Shown: one piece after another, positions 37,471 to 46,846 of the stretch
How positions within the stretch are numbered: position 1 is the stretch's first letter
Layout of the letters: the number at the start of each line of letters is the position of its first letter
Assembly: GCF_000948975.2 (NCBI RefSeq)
Contig: NZ_CP059735.1
Coordinates: forward strand, 5,330,603 to 5,394,602
Source: Thalassomonas actiniarum
GTDB taxonomy: Bacteria; Pseudomonadota; Gammaproteobacteria; Enterobacterales; Alteromonadaceae
Direction: 5' to 3'
DNA length: 64,000 nt
Program-made: the position numbers and the translations under genes
The notes under the pieces: model-generated
What the model was told of the DNA's origin: nothing
Database searches by the model: none
What the model saw: the letters and a program-made list of their open reading frames with translations, nothing else

Positions 37471-39147
37471 TCAGGATTTTTCTTCTGGAAACCATTGTTT
37501 TAGCAGGGATCTGGCATCTTCTAACTGGTTATGCCAGGTATCCTGTCCAATGACGATAGGTTTTAACATGATCACCAGTTCTTTTTTCTGGCTTGCCTTA
37601 CTTTTATTTTTAAACATCTCACCCAAAATCGGCAGATCTCCCAGCAAAGGTGTTTTCGATTCCAAATCGGTCTTCTGGGTTTCAATTAGGCCGCCGATGA
37701 CTACGATTTCACCGGATTTAGCCTTCACTATGGTATCTGACTCCCGGACACTGCTTTGCGCCAGCGGCAAAACATAATCCCCTTCGCTTAAGGTGATAAC
37801 TTTTACCTGCTCTTCAATCACAGTAACCGAGGGATGGACATGTAAAATCACTTCGCCGCTGCCGTCGATTTGCGGCGTGACATCCAGGGCAATACCGCCA
37901 AAAAAGGAGGTTAATTCAACTTCCGGCGATGTCGTGGTGGTTGAACCGGTAGAGGTAGTATTACTGGATAAACCGGTCACAAAAAATTCGTCTTCACCAA
38001 CCTTGATCACCGCCTTCTGATTATTGGTGGCGGTAATGCGCGGGCTGGATAACACCTGGACATTACCCTGGGTGGATAATAGAGAAATCACACCATTAAA
38101 ATCGGCATTTACAAAGGAGAGGCTGGTCACCCCGCCTATGGCTTTGGAAATGACATTGCCGGCAATCCTTTCCCCTGAGCCGTTGGTGCTGGTGGAAAAA
38201 CCAAGATCCGTGCTGCCAATATGGCCGACAACGCTTTGCCAGTTAATGCCCTGCTGGAAATCATCATTGAGGGTAACTTCCATAATTTTCGCTTCAATAA
38301 TCACCTGGCGTCTTAAGCGGTCCTGGCTGTCGTTGATAAAGTCTTTCACCGCCTTAATTTCATCCGGCAAGGCGCGCACCGTCACCAGCCCGGCATGGGG
38401 TGAGATAAACACAGATCTGTCTTCCCCTTCACCAATCAACACCTGCAGGGTTTGTTCAAGTTCGCTCCAATAATCCGAGCTGCTTTCCGTCTGAATATTG
38501 ATACCGCTGCCGCCCTGGTTATTGCGATTATTATTGTTGTTGTCCGAGTCATTATTATTATTCGATGAATTATTGCTGGAGTTATTATTGCTATTGCCGC
38601 TGCCCTCGACATTTTCCGAAACCCCGCCGGAATTGATCTGGGTACTGGAGTGGCCAAAACGTTTCACGAACAAATAATTTAACGGGATCGTTTCGGTGCG
38701 GATCCCCGCCGGAAAAACCTGGATAATTTTGCCCTGCCGGTTGATATCAAAACCATAAAGCTGCTCCAGCACTTCCAGCACTTCATTCAGGGTGACCCCT
38801 TTAAGGTTAAGGGTGATATTGCCGGAGACCCCGGGGTGTACCGCAACACTATATTGGGAATCATCGACGATGGCGGCAAAAAATTCCGCCGCCGGGATCT
38901 GGTTGGCGGCAATTTCCAGGCGTTTTTCCGCCAACAGGCTTTGTTTTCCCTGCTCCAGGCCCTGCGCCATCAACTCCTGGTTGACAATATCAGGTACCTG
39001 CTCCAGCGGTTTGGGCGCTTTGAACTCGGCACTTTCACTGATGGCTTGCTCTAACGCCTGGTTGATCTCTGTTGGCGCCTCGGGCACCGACTGGCAGCCC
39101 AACAGCAGCACAGAGCAGATAAGCGATGATATTTTTAACTGTTTCAT
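37471..39147 (-). CDS. mshL: MSHA secretin MshL
   Basis: This is the outer-membrane secretin for pilus exit. ATG 39147 begins a lipoprotein signal MKQLKISSLICSVLLLGC (Cys18) and gives 558 residues. An ATG at 39165 overlapping mshK (ATGA) is an alternative. An STN-like N domain (about 70-160), an unusual Asn/Ser-rich stretch (about 185-215), an N-domain and the C-terminal secretin domain with VEVEGLIET-type end (EIVVIGGLIETQ) are seen. Confidence 0.94.
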   Translation of the reverse strand: MKQLKISSLICSVLLLGCQSVPEAPTEINQALEQAISESAEFKAPKPLEQVPDIVNQELMAQGLEQGKQSLLAEKRLEIAANQIPAAEFFAAIVDDSQYSVAVHPGVSGNITLNLKGVTLNEVLEVLEQLYGFDINRQGKIIQVFPAGIRTETIPLNYLFVKRFGHSSTQINSGGVSENVEGSGNSNNNSSNNSSNNNNDSDNNNNNRNNQGGSGINIQTESSSDYWSELEQTLQVLIGEGEDRSVFISPHAGLVTVRALPDEIKAVKDFINDSQDRLRRQVIIEAKIMEVTLNDDFQQGINWQSVVGHIGSTDLGFSTSTNGSGERIAGNVISKAIGGVTSLSFVNADFNGVISLLSTQGNVQVLSSPRITATNNQKAVIKVGEDEFFVTGLSSNTTSTGSTTTTSPEVELTSFFGGIALDVTPQIDGSGEVILHVHPSVTVIEEQVKVITLSEGDYVLPLAQSSVRESDTIVKAKSGEIVVIGGLIETQKTDLESKTPLLGDLPILGEMFKNKSKASQKKELVIMLKPIVIGQDTWHNQLEDARSLLKQWFPEEKS

Positions 39148-39161
39148 TCGATAAATTCTTT

Positions 39162-39542
39162 TCATTGTTGTTTTTTTACTTCGCCGGAAAACTCTGCGCC
39201 GGAAAGCTCTTCACTGGAAAGCTCTTTACTCGAAAATATGGCGCCGGAAAATAGGGATAACTCAAGCTGATTTTCTGCAGACTTTAACAGTACCGAAGAA
39301 GGCCTGATTTCAACCACCCGGTATCCACTGATGCTGTCCCCCTGACTCACCACTTCACCATTAATCACCGCTTTATGTGCCTGCTGTTTGCGGATAATGG
39401 ACTGCAGTACGATATCGCCTTTACTTTTTATCGCAGCAGCCGTCTGCCCCGGCACAAGGGGCCGGGTAGGATCAGCCCCCTGCCAGGCACACACGGGAAG
39501 CGATAACAGAAAACATACTAAAACTAACGTCAATCTACACAC
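39162..39542 (-). CDS. mshK: MSHA biogenesis protein MshK
   Basis: This 126-residue exported protein has signal peptide MCRLTLVLVCFLLSLPVCAWQ and a PilP-like domain (DPTRPLVPGQ, VVSQGDSISGYRVVEIRPSSVLL). The C-terminus has three SxELS-type repeats. It is thought to dock the inner-membrane complex to the MshL secretin. It overlaps mshJ by 8 bases and mshL by 4. Confidence 0.88.
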   Translation of the reverse strand: MCRLTLVLVCFLLSLPVCAWQGADPTRPLVPGQTAAAIKSKGDIVLQSIIRKQQAHKAVINGEVVSQGDSISGYRVVEIRPSSVLLKSAENQLELSLFSGAIFSSKELSSEELSGAEFSGEVKKQQ

Positions 39543-40263
39543 CGATAAAAGCCCTCTTGGTACTCAGGCTATAAATTTCCACCTCCAGCTCACTGCTGGG
39601 ATACTCAACTAAGCGGTAATCGAAGTCTTGCCAGAAAAAACGCCAGGAGAGTTTTTCCATTTGCGCCAGATAATCCCGCAATTGAAAGTAACGCCCCTGA
39701 AGTTTCAACTTAATGCCGTGGCGATATAAGGTCATGGCTTTAAACTCGCCATCACTTTCCGCCTTCGTGCTGTTTTTTTGTTCACTGCCTGATGCTGCCG
39801 CTGAAACTTGTGTTGCCGGCTCCTGAGTTGGCGGGGCTGAAATTAACTCCCTCGGCGGGAGCAGTTCAAACGAAAGCAGTTTGATCTCAGGCTGCATAGC
39901 CAGTAAATCGGTAAGTGCATAACGCATTTGCACCGGATCGATCAGATCTGAGGTTAAGGTCAACAACTGCTGATCGGCAGCTAACAGTTCTTGCTCGTAT
40001 TGCTTCAGCTGCTGCTTCAAGGCAATATTGGGATCCCGCTTTAACGCCTGCTGCAAACTGGAAACCGACTCACTTAAGCCCTTATTCGACGAGGTCAACT
40101 GCTGCTTTTGCTGTTGCAGGTTGCGCACCCCCACCAGGTTTTTATCTATGGCCAGGGTAAAAAAGGTAAAAACAATCAACACAGTACCGGTTAACAGGAT
40201 CAACAGCTGCTCCCTTTGGCTCAGGGATAAAAACTTTTCACTTAACTGCTGCCATTGCTGCAT
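39535..40263 (-). CDS. mshJ: MSHA biogenesis protein MshJ (PilO-like)
   Basis: This 242-residue bitopic protein has one membrane helix at about 20-38 (LILLTGTVLIVFTFFTLAI), a coiled coil (about 45-105) and a periplasmic ferredoxin-like domain, the PilO layout. It forms the alignment complex with MshI2. Its start overlaps the previous gene by one base. Confidence 0.9.
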   Translation of the reverse strand: MQQWQQLSEKFLSLSQREQLLILLTGTVLIVFTFFTLAIDKNLVGVRNLQQQKQQLTSSNKGLSESVSSLQQALKRDPNIALKQQLKQYEQELLAADQQLLTLTSDLIDPVQMRYALTDLLAMQPEIKLLSFELLPPRELISAPPTQEPATQVSAAASGSEQKNSTKAESDGEFKAMTLYRHGIKLKLQGRYFQLRDYLAQMEKLSWRFFWQDFDYRLVEYPSSELEVEIYSLSTKRAFIGV

Positions 40264-40934
40264 TATTTTTGCCCCATCAGAGAAAGTAAACTGGCTTTTT
40301 TCACCCCGTCCGCGGATTTATCATCCCCTTGGGCCGCTATAGTGGCCGAAGTGCTGACTTTAAATTTCAGGTGCTGCTCCTGATCAGGGTCCTGCGCTAG
40401 GCTAAAATCAGAAAAAACCTGGCCGGACAACACACTCGATTGTTCAAAATTGGCCAGCCACTGCGGTACCGCCTGGGCAGAACGGGTCGAGCCTTCAAAG
40501 CTTATCTGCTTACCGGCGATGCTGATATGCTCTAAACTGATATCCGCACTATGAAACTTGGCCAGTTCGGTCATGGCCCCGGAAAAACCGGCAACGTAAC
40601 TGCCGGAAGCATCCGTTAGCTGGCCGTGCAGGCCTTGCTTATTGGCAACAATAAGTTTCATGGTCTCGAGTTTAGCCAATAGCAGCGGGTCTGGTTTATG
40701 CCGGGTAATATCCTGCTCTAACTTTTCCAGCAGTTTTGTCTGTTTATTCTTTTGTGAGTTCAACTGCCCGACCTCGGCCTTAACCTGAGTTAAGCTGTAA
40801 TCACTGCTATACCACCAGCTCAACATCAAGAGCAAAACCACGGTCCACAGCGCCAGCACCCGGTTTAAGGTGAGCAGGGCTTTTGGCGGCAATAATTCCG
40901 GCTGTAACAGGTTAATAGCGGTTTTTATCGCCAT
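40263..40934 (-). CDS. mshI2: MSHA biogenesis PilN-like protein MshI2
   Basis: This 223-residue protein has an N-terminal INLLQPELLPPK motif, the PilN segment that docks onto the PilM-like partner, then a membrane helix (ALWTVVLLLMLSWWYS), a coiled coil and a periplasmic domain. It overlaps mshI and mshJ by one base each. The symbol follows usage in Shewanella-type loci. Confidence 0.88.
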   Translation of the reverse strand: MAIKTAINLLQPELLPPKALLTLNRVLALWTVVLLLMLSWWYSSDYSLTQVKAEVGQLNSQKNKQTKLLEKLEQDITRHKPDPLLLAKLETMKLIVANKQGLHGQLTDASGSYVAGFSGAMTELAKFHSADISLEHISIAGKQISFEGSTRSAQAVPQWLANFEQSSVLSGQVFSDFSLAQDPDQEQHLKFKVSTSATIAAQGDDKSADGVKKASLLSLMGQK

Positions 40935-41830
40935 CAGAAGACTCCCCGGCGATCGGCTAAAATCGCTCCCCGGGCCGCAGACTTTTCACGCGGCACCGAC
41001 TCCTCCAGAGCTAGCAGGGTCACAGGCATATTGGTATTTTCACCGAGTTTCTCCGCCAGAAACGCCTCCTGCGCCATCGGCAACATTAAACGAATATGTT
41101 TAATCGGTGCCTGTTTCAACTGGCGTTCAAAGAAATCACTCGACCTTTGTATTTCCAAGCTCAGGGCATCAACCACGCCCGCCTGTAATTCAAGCTCAGA
41201 GCGCCGGGCAATCTCACTAAAGCCCCGCAAGCGGCGATGAAAGTAAATTTGTCCCTGCTTGATAATTATTAACACAATTTCTTCATGCGGCTGCTGGCAT
41301 ACCAGCAAACAGGCATCTTCTTCCGGCGGCAACAGGGCGCTAAAGGCAAACTCTTCGGTAATAATGCTTTTTAAACGCAGGCGTTTCTCCTGCAGCAGGG
41401 TCACCATTTCCTTCAACACAGACTGGCGCGCACAAACGACATTTATTTTTTGCGGACTGTTCGGCAACTGCGGCGCATCAAAATAATCCAGTACCATATC
41501 TTCTGGAGGAAAAGTGACTAAATCTTTTACCTGCCACTTTAACGCCGCATTAATCTCATCGGGGGGCACCTGGGGCTTATCCAGCTGCACTACCTGATAA
41601 AACTGGGATGACAGTACCAGGTGGCACTCCCCTTTGAGGGAGCCGTCCTCGGCAAGTTTCATCAGGCCAAGCTGGTAATTATTATCAATTAAGGGAATTT
41701 CCTGCGCCTGAGGCGCTGAATTTTCAGGAAAATAGCAAAATACCAGGGCATCCTGGCGTAAGCTGATACCAAGCTGGTGATGAGATTCTTTTTTTACAAA
41801 GAATTTTGTCAATGAGTTAATAACTGGCAT
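40934..41830 (-). CDS. mshI: MSHA biogenesis protein MshI (PilM-like)
   Basis: This 298-residue cytoplasmic actin-like protein of the PilM type (LGISLRQDALVFCYF, ALKWQVKDLVTFPPEDMVLDYF) recruits the alignment complex. It is the first gene of the MSHA locus here; mshH, which precedes it in some genomes, is absent. Upstream, on the - strand, TTGCGC and GATAAT are spaced by 16 bases, a possible promoter. Confidence 0.9.
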   Translation of the reverse strand: MPVINSLTKFFVKKESHHQLGISLRQDALVFCYFPENSAPQAQEIPLIDNNYQLGLMKLAEDGSLKGECHLVLSSQFYQVVQLDKPQVPPDEINAALKWQVKDLVTFPPEDMVLDYFDAPQLPNSPQKINVVCARQSVLKEMVTLLQEKRLRLKSIITEEFAFSALLPPEEDACLLVCQQPHEEIVLIIIKQGQIYFHRRLRGFSEIARRSELELQAGVVDALSLEIQRSSDFFERQLKQAPIKHIRLMLPMAQEAFLAEKLGENTNMPVTLLALEESVPREKSAARGAILADRRGVF

Positions 41831-41969
41831 TTATCAATATTATTATTGCTATTGGCATGATGCTATAATCCATTATCGTCTATTCATCTCGCGGCGCAAG
41901 CTTTTTAATTTTAAAAAACAAAGCTTAAGAGATCAAAATCAAGGTCTGGCGCCGACAGTTAAAATTTTT

Positions 41970-42914
41970 ATGCAAACTCACTCTCCTTTACAAACTATAC
42001 AACACCCGCTCTTTGCAAAACATAAGCTGGAGGTAAAAATTAAACGGGATGATTTGATCCACCCGATTATTTCCGGCAATAAATGGCGTAAACTCAAATA
42101 CAATCTCAGCTTTGCTAAAGAACAGGGATTTAAAGGAGCGCTCAGTTTTGGCGGCAGTTACTCCAACCATATCCACGCCCTGGCTTTTGCCTGCTACCAG
42201 CAGCAACTTCCCTGTCGGGGCATCATCCGCGGTGAAAGCCAATATGCGGCCAATTGCACCTTAAGCCAGGCACAGTCGTGGGGCATGGAACTCACCTTTG
42301 TCGATCGCCAGACCTACCGCTTACGCCATGACCAGGCTTACCTGCAAGAGCTGCAGGCCTTATACCCGGACTATTATATTATTCCCGAAGGAGGCAGTAA
42401 CGAACTGGCCTTGCCCGGTGTCGGGGAAGTGATCATGGAATTAAATGAGCAAACAGACTTTGATACCTTAATGGCCCCGGTAGGCAGCGGCGGCACCCTG
42501 GCTGGCTTAATTGCCGCCGATAACAATCAGCATCAGCTGCTGGGGGTGGCGGTATTAAAACAGCAAGATTACCTGATACAGGAAGTTAAACAGCTATTAG
42601 GCAGCAATGCCGGTCAACATCATCACTGGCAAATATTAAACACCTTTCACCGGGGCGGATATGCCAGGTTCAGCGAGGATGATTGTCAGCGCATTTTAGC
42701 CTTCAACCGGCAAACCGGTATCACCTTTGAACCGGTTTATTCCGGCAAAATGCTGCTGGCCTTGTTAGACTTAATCGAGCAGGAATATTTCCCGCCAGGA
42801 CACAAAATTATACTCTTGCATACCGGGGGATTACAAGGTTTAGGCGGACTGTCGGAACGGGGCTTGATTAAGGGGAAAGACTGGTCTGTACCTGCTTTTA
42901 AAGCGGATACTTAG
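41970..42914 (+). CDS. PLP-dependent D-cysteine desulfhydrase / ACC deaminase family enzyme
   Basis: This 314-residue enzyme of the tryptophan synthase beta (fold type II) group has the PLP lysine in SGNKWRKLKYNL (Lys about 40). The substrate loop is SFGGSYSNHIHALAFA and the phosphate loop is PVGSGGTLAGLI. Family members open ACC or desulfurate D-cysteine; which applies cannot be decided here. It is divergent from mshI and shares the terminator at 43121 with rplI. Confidence 0.85.
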   Translation: MQTHSPLQTIQHPLFAKHKLEVKIKRDDLIHPIISGNKWRKLKYNLSFAKEQGFKGALSFGGSYSNHIHALAFACYQQQLPCRGIIRGESQYAANCTLSQAQSWGMELTFVDRQTYRLRHDQAYLQELQALYPDYYIIPEGGSNELALPGVGEVIMELNEQTDFDTLMAPVGSGGTLAGLIAADNNQHQLLGVAVLKQQDYLIQEVKQLLGSNAGQHHHWQILNTFHRGGYARFSEDDCQRILAFNRQTGITFEPVYSGKMLLALLDLIEQEYFPPGHKIILLHTGGLQGLGGLSERGLIKGKDWSVPAFKADT

Positions 42915-43121
42915 CTTATAGCGGGAGCCCTTTCTACCAGAAGTTCAGGCGGAGATACATCCATATAAACCCAGCTCATTCAAGTCCATTTGATCGCAGG
43001 ATTGCTTGCAAGATGCAAGTACTTAGCTTATGCCGGGAGCATATAAGCTGAAATACATCCATGTATAAACCCAGCTCATTCAAGTCCATTTGATCGCAGA
43101 ATAAATACATCCATGTATAAA
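42908..43121. repeat. Two-and-a-half copies of an intergenic direct repeat
   Basis: TACTTAGCTTAT(A/G)(G/C)CGGGAG occurs at 42908 and 43020. A 45-47-base unit starting ATACATCCAT and ending TTTGATCGCAG occurs at about 42955-42999 and 43053-43099. A third partial copy of its start is at 43105-43121. Unit spacing is about 100-112 bases. No gene is seen in the gap 42915-43213. Confidence 0.7.
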
Positions 43122-43155
43122 AAAACACCGCACTTGTTGCCAAGGCGGTGTTTTT
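43121..43155. terminator. Bidirectional terminator between the PLP enzyme gene and rplI
   Basis: AAAAACACCGC at 43121-43131 pairs with GCGGTGTTTTT at 43145-43155. T-runs on both strands serve the two convergent transcripts. Confidence 0.88.
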
Positions 43156-43213
43156 ATTAATTTTAGTGGTTACCGGCTCATTCGCGAGGAATTCAGCCCG
43201 TTAACCGGTAAAA

Positions 43214-43666
43214 TTAAGCTTCAGCGATAACAATTACTTTGATGCTGGTATCAACATCATTGTGTAAGTGAATAGCGATATCGAATTCACCCGTTTCGCG
43301 GATAGTACCTAAAGGTAAACGTACTTCAGCTTTAGCCACTTCAACACCAGCTTCGGTGATGGCATCAGCGATATCACGAGTACCGATAGAACCGAATAAC
43401 TTACCTTCGTCACCGGCTTTAGAAGCGATAGTCACTTCAGCTAATTCAGTAACTTTAGCAGCACGAGCTTCAGCAGCTTTTAATACTTCAGCCAGTTTCT
43501 TTTCTAAGTCTGCACGACGCGCTTCAAAATGTTCAACATTTTCTTTAGAAGCGAAAACTGCTTTACCTTTTGGTAATAAGAAGTTACGAGCATAACCTGA
43601 TTTTACGGTAACTTTGTCACCAAGACCGCCTAATTTGGCGATTTTATCTAGAAGAATTACTTCCAT
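43214..43666 (-). CDS. rplI: 50S ribosomal protein L9
   Basis: This 150-residue L9 has the N-terminal RNA-binding domain [32 protein letters not shown] pattern (GYARNFLLP signature), the long connecting helix and the C-terminal domain. It is the last gene of rpsF-priB-rpsR-rplI. Confidence 0.98.
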   Translation of the reverse strand: MEVILLDKIAKLGGLGDKVTVKSGYARNFLLPKGKAVFASKENVEHFEARRADLEKKLAEVLKAAEARAAKVTELAEVTIASKAGDEGKLFGSIGTRDIADAITEAGVEVAKAEVRLPLGTIRETGEFDIAIHLHNDVDTSIKVIVIAEA

Positions 43667-43684
43667 TATAAACCCCTTATTAGC

Positions 43685-43912
43685 TTACTTATGTAAATCG
43701 GTGTATGGTAAAAGCGCTAAGTAACGAGCACGCTTGATCGCACGACCAAGTTGACGTTGGTATTTAGCATTAGTACCGGTAATACGGCTAGGAACAATTT
43801 TACCACTTTCAGTGATATAGTTTTTCAGCGTAGCGATATCTTTGTAATCGATAGAGCTAACGCCTTCCGCTGTGAAGCGGCAGAACTTACGACGTCTAAA
43901 AAAACGAGACAT
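43685..43912 (-). CDS. rpsR: 30S ribosomal protein S18
   Basis: This 75-residue S18 has the basic N-terminus [11 protein letters not shown], the [15 protein letters not shown] motif and the C-terminal [14 protein letters not shown]. It forms a dimer with S6 on the 16S rRNA platform and, in many bacteria, represses its own operon with S6. Confidence 0.98.
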   Translation of the reverse strand: MSRFFRRRKFCRFTAEGVSSIDYKDIATLKNYITESGKIVPSRITGTNAKYQRQLGRAIKRARYLALLPYTDLHK

Positions 43913-43921
43913 GGATTTCTC

Positions 43922-44230
43922 CTAATTAATCATTTCAATCTGTTGGGCATGTAATACCAAAAGCGGATTACCGTTTCTGGATTCATGGCGGTTAATAAAA
44001 CCACTCACTTTTATATTACTGCCTGCAGTTAAATCACGAGTTAAGTGTTGTGACCACTCCCCGGTTGCCACTACCTGCATCCTGACAAAGGCTTGCCGGT
44101 TCAAGCCAGCTTCGTTTTGTATAGAGCGGTGCTCTATCGAAAACTGACAATGATGAATGCCTGCCGGGCTGGTTGATAATTTAGGGGTCTTAACCACCTG
44201 CCCTACCAACACCAGGTTATTTTCAATCAC
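43922..44230 (-). CDS. priB: Primosomal replication protein PriB
   Basis: This 102-residue single-domain OB-fold protein helps PriA restart stalled replication forks. NNLVLVGQVVKTPKLSTSPAGI at the N-terminus and HCQFSIEHRS are typical. Position between rpsF and rpsR is the standard one in gammaproteobacteria. Confidence 0.95.
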   Translation of the reverse strand: MIENNLVLVGQVVKTPKLSTSPAGIHHCQFSIEHRSIQNEAGLNRQAFVRMQVVATGEWSQHLTRDLTAGSNIKVSGFINRHESRNGNPLLVLHAQQIEMIN

Positions 44231-44239
44231 AGACGACTA

Positions 44240-44662
44240 TTATTCGCCGGCAGCTTCTTCTGCTTTTTCAACAGCAGCTGGGGCTTCAGCAACGTCTTTC
44301 TTAACTTCGCTGCGCTCTTCGCGACGGTCGTCACGACGTTCTTCTTTGGCAGTAGCCATAGCAGAAGCTTCAGTAACGGCAGTTTTAGTGCGCATGATCA
44401 TGTTACGGATGATGACATCGTTATAACGGAAAGATGTTTCTAGTTCATCAATAACTACTTGAGGCGCTTCAATGTTCATAAGAACATAGTGAGCTTTGTG
44501 TAGTTTGTTGATTGGGTATGCTAATTGGCGACGTCCCCAGTCTTCAAGACGGTGGATTTTACCTTCGGCACCATTGATAAGATCAGTATAACGCTGGATC
44601 ATACCTGGTACTTGTTCACTCTGATCAGGGTGAACCATAAATACGATTTCGTAATGACGCAT
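44240..44662 (-). CDS. rpsF: 30S ribosomal protein S6
   Basis: This 140-residue S6 has the fold core [18 protein letters not shown]...[10 protein letters not shown]. The C-terminal tail of about 35 residues is rich in Glu, Lys, Arg and Ala, as in other gammaproteobacteria, where it can carry polyglutamate. The ribosome site AAGGAG lies inside the S6:S18-type leader. Confidence 0.97.
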   Translation of the reverse strand: MRHYEIVFMVHPDQSEQVPGMIQRYTDLINGAEGKIHRLEDWGRRQLAYPINKLHKAHYVLMNIEAPQVVIDELETSFRYNDVIIRNMIMRTKTAVTEASAMATAKEERRDDRREERSEVKKDVAEAPAAVEKAEEAAGE

Positions 44663-44670
44663 TACGAGCT

Positions 44671-44724
44671 CCTTACGGTTGTAGCCTTATACCTGGCTCA
44701 GCCAACACCAGCATTAAGGCAAGG
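44671..44724 (-). promoter_or_regulatory. S6:S18 autoregulatory leader element
   Basis: In the rpsF 5' leader, read on the - strand, CCTT pairs with AAGG as the outer stem and GCCTTA pairs with TAAGGC. ATGCTGG pairs with CCAGGTA in the upper part. The 3' side of the internal loop reads TACAACCGT, with the CCG triplet that the S6-S18 dimer recognises in this leader family. The AAGG arm overlaps the rpsF ribosome site, so binding would block translation. Confidence 0.75.
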
Positions 44725-44757
44725 AACAAAAATTCTAGGGCTGAATTAAGGTCGCGT

Positions 44758-44786
44758 ATTGTAGGGAAAACAGGCGAAAAAGGCAA
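44758..44786 (-). promoter_or_regulatory. Promoter of the rpsF operon
   Basis: TTGCCT (44786-44781) and TACAAT (44763-44758) on the - strand are spaced by 17 bases. The implied start leaves a leader of about 85-90 bases containing the S6:S18 element. Confidence 0.7.
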
Positions 44787-44929
44787 GCTGCGGCCGGAGG
44801 TATTTTACTTTTAATTCATTTTTACCCGGTTATTTACTTATTTTACCCGGGGTGGCGGGCACCGGTTTTGAAATTAACCAGACTAACTGCTAAACCTATA
44901 GATACCTGTGCCTAAAGGGAGTTAGCGCC

Positions 44930-46780
44930 ATGACCTTGCCTGTGCTAAGTCGTATCGCAAACCTTAGTATCAAACGAAAATTACACCTGTTATTTTTCCT
45001 GATCCTCGCCAGTATCCTGATACTTGGCTTAACCGGACAGTATTTTCAACATAAAATCGACACCCTGGCAACCATAAAAAGCCAGGTGCAAGATCTGCAG
45101 TTATTACAGCTGCAGCTGCGCAGAAATGAAAAAGACTTCCTGATGCGCTTTGACGCCAAGTACCCCAAACGCTTTACCGGTAATTACCAGACATTAACCG
45201 CCGGCTTATCCCGGCTGAGCGGGCAGCTGTCCCGGGAAGGTATCGACTATAATACCGAAAGTTTCAGCCGTTTAATGCAAAGTTATCAGCATCATTTTAA
45301 TGCCCTGGTACAAGCCTATTTCAAAAAAGGCATCGCAAAGGATAAAGGCCTTTATGGCGAATTACGCGCCAAAAGCCACGAGCTGGAGCAGCGCTTTATC
45401 GATAACAATCACCAGCTGAATTATCTGACTTTGCTGAAAATCAGGCGTAACGAAAAAGATTATATGATGCGCCTGGAGCAAAAATATGCCGACCAGCATG
45501 CCCAGCTAACCGGACAGCTAAAACAAGCCCTGAAAAATGACAACCGCTCGTTGTTGCTGCTCGATAGCTATAGCCAGCTATTCAGCGCTTTTGCTGCCCT
45601 GACCGCGCAAATAGGTTTAGACGAAAACAGCGGCTTAAGGGGGGAGTTACGGCAAAGTGTACATCTGGCAGAGCAGGAGCTTAAAGCCCTGTCGGCAACC
45701 ATCATCCAGGCCAGTTTGGCAAAAACCAACAGCAGCTACCTGAGCGCCATCATCTTATTTGTGCTAATCGCACTGGCACTGGCCAGCGCCATTTTTTATA
45801 TGATCCGCACCATATTAACCCCGATCAATTACTTTATCGAAGATATCAACACCATCAAAACCAGCAAAGAAATGAGCCTCAGAGCCAGGAAAATCCGCGA
45901 CGATGAAATCGGCGGTTTTGTCGATGTCTTCAATGACTTTATGAACTTTACCAACAAGGTATTACAACAGGTCAAACAGCTCTCCAATGTCACGTTTGAT
46001 GTGCAAAACAATGCCGAGCAAATCTGCGGCCACCTGAGCCAGCAAATGGGGCAAAGTGAAATGGTGGCCTCGGCAGCCACCCAGCTCGAAGCATCCGCCA
46101 ATGAGATTGCCGTCAATACCAGCGATACCGCGGAATCTGTTGCCAATGCCAATAAGTTTGTCAAACAGGGCCAGGAGAAACTTAAACAGGCAAGCGAGAT
46201 GATCAGCCAGTTATCCGATAAATTAGTGCACTCAGATCAACAGATAAATACCTTAAATGAAAAAAGCACCGGCATTTCAGATGTCATTGAAGTAATTCGC
46301 AGCATCGCCGAACAAACGAATTTACTGGCCCTTAACGCCGCCATCGAGGCAGCCCGCGCCGGCGAACAGGGACGGGGATTTTCTGTGGTGGCCGACGAAG
46401 TCCGCATGCTGGCCACCCGCACCCAGGAATCAACCGAGCAAATTTCACAAATCATCAGTGAACTGCAACAGTTTACCCAAATCATTGTCACCGACACCCA
46501 AAGCTGTAAGCAGGCAGGCTTAAACAGCTTACAGAGCATCAACAGTACCAGCGATATCCTGGAGCAAGTGGTGGAAAAAATGAACCTGGTCAATCAAAAG
46601 AGCGCCAGCATCGCCACTGCAGTGGAAGAGCAAACCCAGGTCATGCACGAGGTTTCGCAAAGCATAGTGCAGATCAAAGACTTTACCGAGCAGGTAAGCA
46701 CACATTCACAAAGCAACCTGCTTTCCTGTAAGGATGTGAATGAGCAAACCCGGGGTTTATTAAGTTTATCCGCCCATTAA
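44930..46780 (+). CDS. Methyl-accepting chemotaxis protein with paired-helix sensor
   Basis: This 616-residue chemoreceptor has TM1 at about 18-36, a periplasmic all-helical domain to about 260, TM2 at about 263-290, a HAMP domain and the cytoplasmic signalling hairpin ([31 protein letters not shown]). The sensor holds two copies of RRNEKDF/YxMR spaced about 100 residues, as in the helical bimodular (HBM) sensors that bind organic acids. The ligand is unknown. It starts after AAAGGGAGTTAGCGCC, is transcribed alone, and is convergent with rlmB. Confidence 0.92.
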   Translation: MTLPVLSRIANLSIKRKLHLLFFLILASILILGLTGQYFQHKIDTLATIKSQVQDLQLLQLQLRRNEKDFLMRFDAKYPKRFTGNYQTLTAGLSRLSGQLSREGIDYNTESFSRLMQSYQHHFNALVQAYFKKGIAKDKGLYGELRAKSHELEQRFIDNNHQLNYLTLLKIRRNEKDYMMRLEQKYADQHAQLTGQLKQALKNDNRSLLLLDSYSQLFSAFAALTAQIGLDENSGLRGELRQSVHLAEQELKALSATIIQASLAKTNSSYLSAIILFVLIALALASAIFYMIRTILTPINYFIEDINTIKTSKEMSLRARKIRDDEIGGFVDVFNDFMNFTNKVLQQVKQLSNVTFDVQNNAEQICGHLSQQMGQSEMVASAATQLEASANEIAVNTSDTAESVANANKFVKQGQEKLKQASEMISQLSDKLVHSDQQINTLNEKSTGISDVIEVIRSIAEQTNLLALNAAIEAARAGEQGRGFSVVADEVRMLATRTQESTEQISQIISELQQFTQIIVTDTQSCKQAGLNSLQSINSTSDILEQVVEKMNLVNQKSASIATAVEEQTQVMHEVSQSIVQIKDFTEQVSTHSQSNLLSCKDVNEQTRGLLSLSAH

Positions 46781-46796
46781 TAAGCTTGGAAAACAG

Positions 46797-46821
46797 CAGC
46801 GCAGGTTTAAAGCCTGCGCTG
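46797..46821 (-). terminator. Terminator between the chemoreceptor gene and rlmB
   Basis: CAGCGCAGG and CCTGCGCTG form a 9-bp stem around a 7-base loop. Read on the - strand it continues CTGTTTTCC, so it fits rlmB better than the + strand receptor gene. Confidence 0.65.
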
Positions 46822-46846
46822 AAAAACCTTGCCTGCTCTCTCTTGT

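Noticed and set aside
38510-38600. Phase-variable simple repeat in mshL
   Set aside because: The Asn/Ser codons vary (AAT, AAC and others mixed) and do not form a uniform slippage-prone unit.
42908-43121. CRISPR array
   Set aside because: The repeats are too long and too few, and spacing does not match regular spacers; no cas genes are seen.
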